From positions 1,364,001 to 1,428,000 of the forward strand of contig NZ_LT629695.1 in the NCBI RefSeq assembly GCF_900099705.1: a stretch of DNA of 64,000 bases, in the 5' to 3' direction. Positions 60,003 through 64,000 of the stretch are shown piece by piece. The notes under the pieces are model-generated. The model was not told the origin of the DNA and made no database searches. It saw only the letters and a list, made by a program, of their open reading frames with translations. Within the stretch, counting starts at the first letter, position 1; each line of letters starts with the position of its first letter. This DNA is from Agrococcus jejuensis. GTDB lineage: Bacteria; Actinomycetota; Actinomycetes; Actinomycetales; Microbacteriaceae. The translations under genes were made by a program, and so were the position numbers.

Positions 60003-60150
60003 CGTCGATTGGCCATCTTCTGCGACGGTCGCCCGTCGATTGGCCATCTTCTGCGACGCCGCGCGGTCGATTGGCGCCAATGTGCGCCAATCGGCGGGGT
60101 CCCGGCGCAGAAGGTGGCCAATCGATCGCAGAAGATGGCCAATCGACGCG
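60003..60150. repeat. Long palindromic array, family C copy 2
   Basis: A 148-bp nested inverted repeat: two units of GATTGGCCATCTTCTGCGA, a central GATTGGCGCCAATGTGCGCC with its mirror half, then two reversed units CGCAGAAGnTGGCCAATCG. It lies 30 bp beyond the stop of the minus-strand gene ending at 60180. Confidence 0.9.
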
Positions 60151-60179
60151 GGTCCGGCGCCTGCCAGAGCCGCGTGGGG

Positions 60180-60623
60180 TCAGCCCTTGCCGATCGCCTT
60201 CGCCACGAGGGCGCGCACGCGGGCCTCGACGTCGGCGTTCACCTCGATGACGGCGAACGAGACGCCCCACATGACGCCGTCGTCGAGCGCGGCGTGCTCG
60301 TCGAAGCTCACGGTGCCGTAGCGGGTCTTGAACTTCGACGCCGGCTGGTAGAACACGACGACCTTGCCCTCGTCGTTCGCGTACGCGGGGAAGCCGTAGA
60401 ACGTCTTCGGGTTCAGGTCGGGCGCGACGTCGCCCACGATGCGGTGCAGCATCGTCGCGACCTCGCCGTCGACGCCCTCGAGCGCCTCGACGGCCGCGCC
60501 GCACGCCTCGAGCTCCTTCGCGAGCTTCGCAGCGCCCTTGAGGCCCTTCGTCGAGCGCAGCTCCTCGGCGCGCTGCTGCATCGCGGCGCGCTCCTCGGCG
60601 GTGAATCCGGTCTTCGTGCTCAC
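60180..60623 (-). CDS. DUF1801-like protein
   Basis: A 147-aa soluble protein. The C-terminal 90 residues (MLHRIVGDVAPDLNPKTFYG, AYANDEGKVVVFYQPASKFK, then a final helix) resemble DUF1801/YdhG-type proteins of unknown function. GTG 60623 is the start and overlaps the VOC stop by GTGA. Third gene of the AraC-VOC-DUF1801 unit. Confidence 0.75.
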   Translation of the reverse strand: MSTKTGFTAEERAAMQQRAEELRSTKGLKGAAKLAKELEACGAAVEALEGVDGEVATMLHRIVGDVAPDLNPKTFYGFPAYANDEGKVVVFYQPASKFKTRYGTVSFDEHAALDDGVMWGVSFAVIEVNADVEARVRALVAKAIGKG

Positions 60624-61039
60624 GATGCGGTCCTGTTCTCCTGGATGCGGATGAGGTTGCCTGCGGGGTCGCGCACGGCTGCGTCGCGTACCCCGTAGTC
60701 CTGGGCGATGGGCTCCTGCACCACGTCGACGCCCGCCGCCTCGAGCGCGGCGTACGTCGCGTCGAGGTCGTCGGTCGCGAGGTTCACGCCGAAGTACGAG
60801 CCCTTGGCGACGAGCTCGTCGATGACGACGCGCTCCTCGTCGGTGAGCTCGCGCGGCGCCGTCGCCGGGTGCAGCACGATCGCGGTATCCGGCTGGTCGG
60901 CGGGGCCGACGGTGATCCACCGCATCCCCTCGTAACCGACGTCGAGGCGCACCTCGAAGCCGAGCGCGTCGCGGTAGAACGCGAGCGACGCCTCGGGGTC
61001 GCTGTGCGGCAGGAAGCTCGAGTGGATGGTGATGCCCAT
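60620..61039 (-). CDS. VOC-family (glyoxalase-like) protein
   Basis: A 139-aa vicinal oxygen chelate protein with the two beta-alpha-beta-beta-beta modules typical of glyoxalase and bleomycin-resistance proteins: SLAFYRDALGFEVRLD and VRDPAGNLIRIQE. It may bind a small toxic molecule or be an enzyme. It begins 4 bp after the AraC-type stop, and its stop overlaps the DUF1801 gene by GTGA. Resistance or detoxification is inferred. Confidence 0.88.
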   Translation of the reverse strand: MGITIHSSFLPHSDPEASLAFYRDALGFEVRLDVGYEGMRWITVGPADQPDTAIVLHPATAPRELTDEERVVIDELVAKGSYFGVNLATDDLDATYAALEAAGVDVVQEPIAQDYGVRDAAVRDPAGNLIRIQENRTAS

Positions 61040-61043
61040 GCCG

Positions 61044-61493
61044 CTACCGTACGAGCGCGGATGCGGGTGCCGCTTCTCGATTCCTGACGGGTCTCGTGAG
61101 CATGCGCACGATGCACGGCGGCATGCCGTCGCGGAACGGCGCGCCCTCGTCGCGGTAGACGCTGGGCGGCACGCCGACGATCTCGGCGAAGCGCGTCGAG
61201 AACGTGCCGAGCGACTGCCATCCGACGGCGAAGCACACCTCGGTCACCGAGTGGTCGCCGCGGCGCAGCAGCAGCATCGCGCGCTCGATGCGGCGCGTCA
61301 TGAGGTACCGGTAGGGCGTCTCGCCGTACGCGGCGCGGAACTGCCGCGACAGCGTGCCCGACGAGCGGTGCACCATGCGCGCGAGCGCCTCGAGGTCGAG
61401 CGGCTGCGCGTAGTCGCGGTCCATGCGGTCGCGCACGCGGCGCATCGCGACGAGCGCCTCGCGGTCGAGGCGCGCGGTGGCACCGGTGGTCAT
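61044..61493 (-). CDS. AraC-family regulator, DNA-binding domain only
   Basis: A 149-aa regulator with only the two helix-turn-helix motifs of the AraC family: LDLEALARMVHRSSGTLSRQ and VTEVCFAVGWQSLGTFSTRF, with GVPPSVYR at the end. There is no sensor domain, as in SoxS/MarA-like proteins. The start at 61493 (MTTGATARLDRE) avoids an Arg-rich extension. First gene of an operon with the VOC protein and the DUF1801-like protein, which it probably activates. Confidence 0.9.
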   Translation of the reverse strand: MTTGATARLDREALVAMRRVRDRMDRDYAQPLDLEALARMVHRSSGTLSRQFRAAYGETPYRYLMTRRIERAMLLLRRGDHSVTEVCFAVGWQSLGTFSTRFAEIVGVPPSVYRDEGAPFRDGMPPCIVRMLTRPVRNREAAPASALVR

Positions 61494-61594
61494 GCGGCGA
61501 GCGTACGCCCGCCGCGCACGCACGAGGGGCCGCCCGGGATGGGCGACCCCTCGTGGATCGAACGATGCGCGGGCCGGGCCCGCTCGACTGGCGG

Positions 61595-61801
61595 TCACCG
61601 CAGGGGCGACGTGAGGGCCAGCAGGTGGCGGGCGTCGAGCTCGCGGCGCGCCTCGGCGGCATCGCGGGTCTCGGCCGACCGGCGGTCGGGGCGGTGCAGG
61701 GCGATGCGCGCGAGCGCCTCGGCGAGCGCGAGCAGCGCACGCCTGGCGGGGGTCGCGGGCCTCGCGGCTGCGAGCCGCAGGGGCTGGGAGATGGTCGACA
61801 T
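61595..61801 (-). CDS. Small Ala/Arg-rich protein, 68 aa
   Basis: Not recognised. A 68-aa helical protein beginning MSTISQPLRLAAARP with many Ala, Arg and Leu. AAGGA at about 7-8 nt upstream supports the start at 61801. Beyond this Met the frame continues upstream, but the sequence there is Arg/Pro-rich and crosses two palindromes, so it is probably not coding. Its 5' region (61802-62145) is unusually long. Confidence 0.5.
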   Translation of the reverse strand: MSTISQPLRLAAARPATPARRALLALAEALARIALHRPDRRSAETRDAAEARRELDARHLLALTSPLR

Positions 61802-61848
61802 GGGGGTCCTTCGGATGGGGCGTGCGGGCACGCCGAATGGAGGTGCGA

Positions 61849-61947
61849 GCGCATTCGCGAATGCGCGACGGAATGCGTGCGGAATGGCACGCCGAATACG
61901 CCGTGGCGCGGAAAGGAATTGCGCAGGGATGCGCATTCGCGAATGCG
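61849..61947. promoter_or_regulatory. Two GCGCATTCGCGAATGCGC palindromes
   Basis: GCGCATTCGCGAATGCGC (61849-61866) is a perfect 18-bp palindrome; CGCATTCGCGAATGCG recurs at 61932-61947. Both lie upstream of the small minus-strand gene. They look like operators or recombination sites; no protein partner is evident. Confidence 0.55.
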
Positions 61948-62145
61948 AGATGGGGGCCGAGCGTCGAGCGCTCGGGTGTGCTGTCGTGTCGCGGTCACGC
62001 CGACGCGTGCTCCACCCGATCGCGGCCGAGCGCCGGCGGATGCCGAGGCTCGGATGCGGGGGTGCGGGCGCTGCGTGGGCGGCGATGCACGGGCGGCGAC
62101 GCGGCGGATGCGCGCGCGGCCGGCGGTGCCGACGTGTCCGCGGTG

Positions 62146-62199
62146 CTAGCGGATCCCGGAGACGAGGGCCGGGCCGGTGCACGTGGTGGTCATGAACAT
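62146..62199 (-). CDS. Possible 17-aa peptide with strong ribosome site
   Basis: A very short frame (MFMTTTCTGPALVSGIR, then TAG) with GAGAGGAG placed 6-7 nt before the ATG. Such a good site before so short a frame suggests a leader peptide or an unannotated small protein. It lies about 345 nt upstream of the 68-aa gene on the same strand. Coding is unproven. Confidence 0.35.
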   Translation of the reverse strand: MFMTTTCTGPALVSGIR

Positions 62200-62323
62200 G
62201 GCAGCTCCTCTCTCGACGGGATTGCGGCGTGTGCCGTGGACGAGAGCGAGCATAACCGCACGAATTGCGCTCGCGCAAGTCGATTCGCGGAATTCGTCGC
62301 GCGAGGCGCGAATTCTGTCGCGA

Positions 62324-62920
62324 TCAGGCGATCGGGTACGCCTGCTCCGCGGCGTCGGCCGCCGCCTGCGCGGCGATGCGACGCGAGCGCAGCAGCCACG
62401 TCATCCACCACGTGGCGAGCGCGCCGAGCGGAGCGCCGGCGAGGCCGAGCAGCACCGCGAGCGTCACGGCGTGCGGCACGGCGGGCGGGCCGCCGAGCAG
62501 CGTGAGCGCCGGCAGGAACGCCGCGGTCGTGACGGTGCCGAGCACGAGCATCGCCACGGCGACGACGGCCGTCGACAGCCCGACGACGGCACCCGGCTGC
62601 GGCACGCGCCCGCGCAGCAGCAGCCACAGCGCGACGAACGATGCAGCCCCCACCACGGCGCCCGCACCGCCCGCCGTCGCGAGCGGCACCGCGAGCTCGA
62701 CGAGCGCCTCGTCGTCGAGCACGTCGCCGGGCGGCCCCCACATGACCGAGAGCAGCCCGGCGCCGGCACCCACGAGCGTCGCGACCGCGAGGGCCACGAC
62801 CACGAGGTTCATGAGCGACAGGCCGGCGCCGAGCATCGCGCCGCCGACCGCGCCCCCGAGGAGGGCGGCGAGCAGCACGGATCGCGGCAGCCTGGGTCGA
62901 GGCTCGCGCAGCAGCGTCAT
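62324..62920 (-). CDS. Membrane protein (paralogue family)
   Basis: A 198-aa protein with about five hydrophobic helices and unknown function. ALATWWMTWLLRSRR at the end matches the last helix of the proteins at 52188-52931 and 57261-57983. It has a shorter N-terminus than those. The start at 62920 has no strong alternative. An upstream membrane-protein gene on the same strand lies 66 bp away. Confidence 0.75.
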   Translation of the reverse strand: MTLLREPRPRLPRSVLLAALLGGAVGGAMLGAGLSLMNLVVVALAVATLVGAGAGLLSVMWGPPGDVLDDEALVELAVPLATAGGAGAVVGAASFVALWLLLRGRVPQPGAVVGLSTAVVAVAMLVLGTVTTAAFLPALTLLGGPPAVPHAVTLAVLLGLAGAPLGALATWWMTWLLRSRRIAAQAAADAAEQAYPIA

Positions 62921-62986
62921 GCGGGCACGGTAACCAGCGCCGGTGTGGAGGCGCTGTGCGGCGGGCGCCGCGATCGCGTCCGCGGG

Positions 62987-63574
62987 TCAGCCGAGGGCGT
63001 CGATGCCGACGATGTCGATGGGCTGCTGCGTGCGCGCGCGTCGTTCGGCCAGCGCCGACGACGCCCGCAGCAGCGCGGCGCCAACCGGCGCAGCGACCGC
63101 GCCGACGGCGATCGCGGCGGCCGTCGACGCTGCCGAGAGCCTCGCGTCGTCGAGCGCGCGCGACGGCATGGCGAGCCAGCCGGTCGCCGTGCCGACGAGC
63201 ACGACGACGAGCAAGGTCAGCGCGACGGCGTCGCGCACGGCACGCCGTGCGTCGGCGTCGCGCCTGCCGAGCACGCCCCAGCCGACGATGCAGCCGATCG
63301 CCACGAATGCGCATCCGACGAGCACGAGCACGGCGAGCTCCACGCCTCGACTCGCGAGCTCCAACGGCAGCGCCGTCGGATCCCAGGGAGCGTCGCGGCC
63401 CGACAGGAAGTTCAGAGGGAACGGACTCTCGGCCGCCGCGACGATCGTGGCGGCGATTCCCACCGCGAGCGATGCGACGCCGACGCCCGCCCCGGCGAAG
63501 GCTCCGACGACGGCGCCCGCCGCGAGATCGCGCGCGAGCGGCGGACGCGGACGGGGTGCGGAGTCGTCGGACAT
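62987..63574 (-). CDS. Membrane protein of unknown function
   Basis: A 195-aa protein with about four or five hydrophobic helices and a Pro/Arg-rich cytoplasmic N-terminus. It ends QQPIDIVGIDALG. No motif was recognised. It lacks the WWM motif of the neighbouring family but has a similar helix layout. Same strand as the genes on both sides; 42 bp from the transglutaminase gene. Confidence 0.7.
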   Translation of the reverse strand: MSDDSAPRPRPPLARDLAAGAVVGAFAGAGVGVASLAVGIAATIVAAAESPFPLNFLSGRDAPWDPTALPLELASRGVELAVLVLVGCAFVAIGCIVGWGVLGRRDADARRAVRDAVALTLLVVVLVGTATGWLAMPSRALDDARLSAASTAAAIAVGAVAAPVGAALLRASSALAERRARTQQPIDIVGIDALG

Positions 63575-63616
63575 GCCGCGACGCTATGCATCCCGACCGA
63601 GCGCGCGCTGCGAGCC

Positions 63617-64000
63617 CTACGACTCCTTCGTGATCTCCACCGTCACGAACAGCTCCGACCCGCCCGCGCCCGCGTACACGCCGCGCAGCGGGGCGACGTC
63701 GGCGTAGTCGCGGCCGTAGCCGACCTTGACGTGCCGCTCGCCGATGTCGATGAGGTTCGTGGGATCCCACGCCGTCCAGTCGCCCGTGAACCACTCGACC
63801 CACGCGTGGCTCTCGCCCACGACCGTCTCGCCGATCTGCGCGTTCGGCTTCGGGTGCAGGTAGCCGGACACGTACTTCGCAGGGATGCCGACGGCGCGCA
63901 GCGCGCCGATCGTCACGTGCGCGATGTCCTGGCAGACGCCCTTGCGCTTCGCCCACGCCTCGTGCGCGTTCGTGTGCACGTGGGTCACGCCCGACATGTA
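63617..64000 (-). CDS. Transglutaminase-like protein, 5' part outside window
   Basis: The C-terminal part (about 127 residues) of a transglutaminase-core protein, still open at the window edge. The Cys-His-Asp triad is complete: RKGVCQDIAHV, ESHAWVEWF, AWDPTNL. The preceding THVHTNAHEAW and the GYGRDYADVAPLRGVY strand match actinobacterial proteins of about 270-290 aa, often found with circularly permuted ATP-grasp and alpha-E proteins. The N-terminal beta domain should lie beyond 64000. Peptide amide hydrolysis or cross-linking is the family's role. Confidence 0.9.
   Translation of the reverse strand, partial: YMSGVTHVHTNAHEAWAKRKGVCQDIAHVTIGALRAVGIPAKYVSGYLHPKPNAQIGETVVGESHAWVEWFTGDWTAWDPTNLIDIGERHVKVGYGRDYADVAPLRGVYAGAGGSELFVTVEITKES

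Overview
The window is 64 kb of high-GC DNA. The dense genes, frequent 4-bp ATGA/GTGA overlaps, GAF-ANTAR proteins, LPxTG surface proteins with fibronectin repeats, Excalibur and DUF1524 proteins, and a DtxR/IdeR-type iron box point to an actinobacterium, most likely of the Microbacteriaceae (Agrococcus-like). This placement is from family content only. No rRNA, tRNA, CRISPR array, insertion sequence or prophage was recognised.

Layout. 1-5.1 kb is a defence-like island: DrmB and a 5-cytosine methyltransferase on the plus strand (the visible part of a class 2 DISARM-like system), facing a minus-strand pair made of a GIY-YIG/DUF2075 helicase-like protein and a MazG-type pyrophosphohydrolase. 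5.2-15.5 kb holds hypothetical proteins, a LysE exporter, an ADP-ribosylglycohydrolase, lipoproteins, a PD-(D/E)XK protein, a secreted HNH protein, an Excalibur protein and an APC permease. 15.8-30.7 kb contains two giant LPxTG surface proteins flanking a HAD phosphatase, a NYN protein, a CPBP protease, two coupled GAF-ANTAR regulators and a GlmS-like protein that has lost its catalytic residues. 30.9-42.5 kb carries hydrolases, a GlcD-like FAD oxidase, a MetE-like protein, a large polytopic protein, TSUP and MFS transporters, an ArsR-type regulator and an FKBP. 42.6-51.9 kb is a coherent catabolic locus: two GntR regulators, a beta-hydroxyacid dehydrogenase, a split transketolase, two MHS-type transporters, a TIM-barrel isomerase and an SDR. 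53-57.2 kb is an iron-siderophore ABC importer under an iron box. 57-64 kb carries membrane proteins, a CoA-binding protein with MetY, an AraC/VOC/DUF1801 operon and the 3' part of a transglutaminase gene.

The most unusual property lies between the genes. At least seven families of long intergenic inverted repeats sit just 3' of stop codons. Most have conserved loops or arms and occur twice or in tandem; two families show compensatory arm changes, and at two loci the stop codon lies inside an arm. They look like an extended set of 3'-end hairpin elements (terminators, transcript-end structures or REP-like repeats). Other candidates for something new are the GIY-YIG/DUF2075-MazG pair, the GlmS pseudoenzyme and the split-transketolase pathway.
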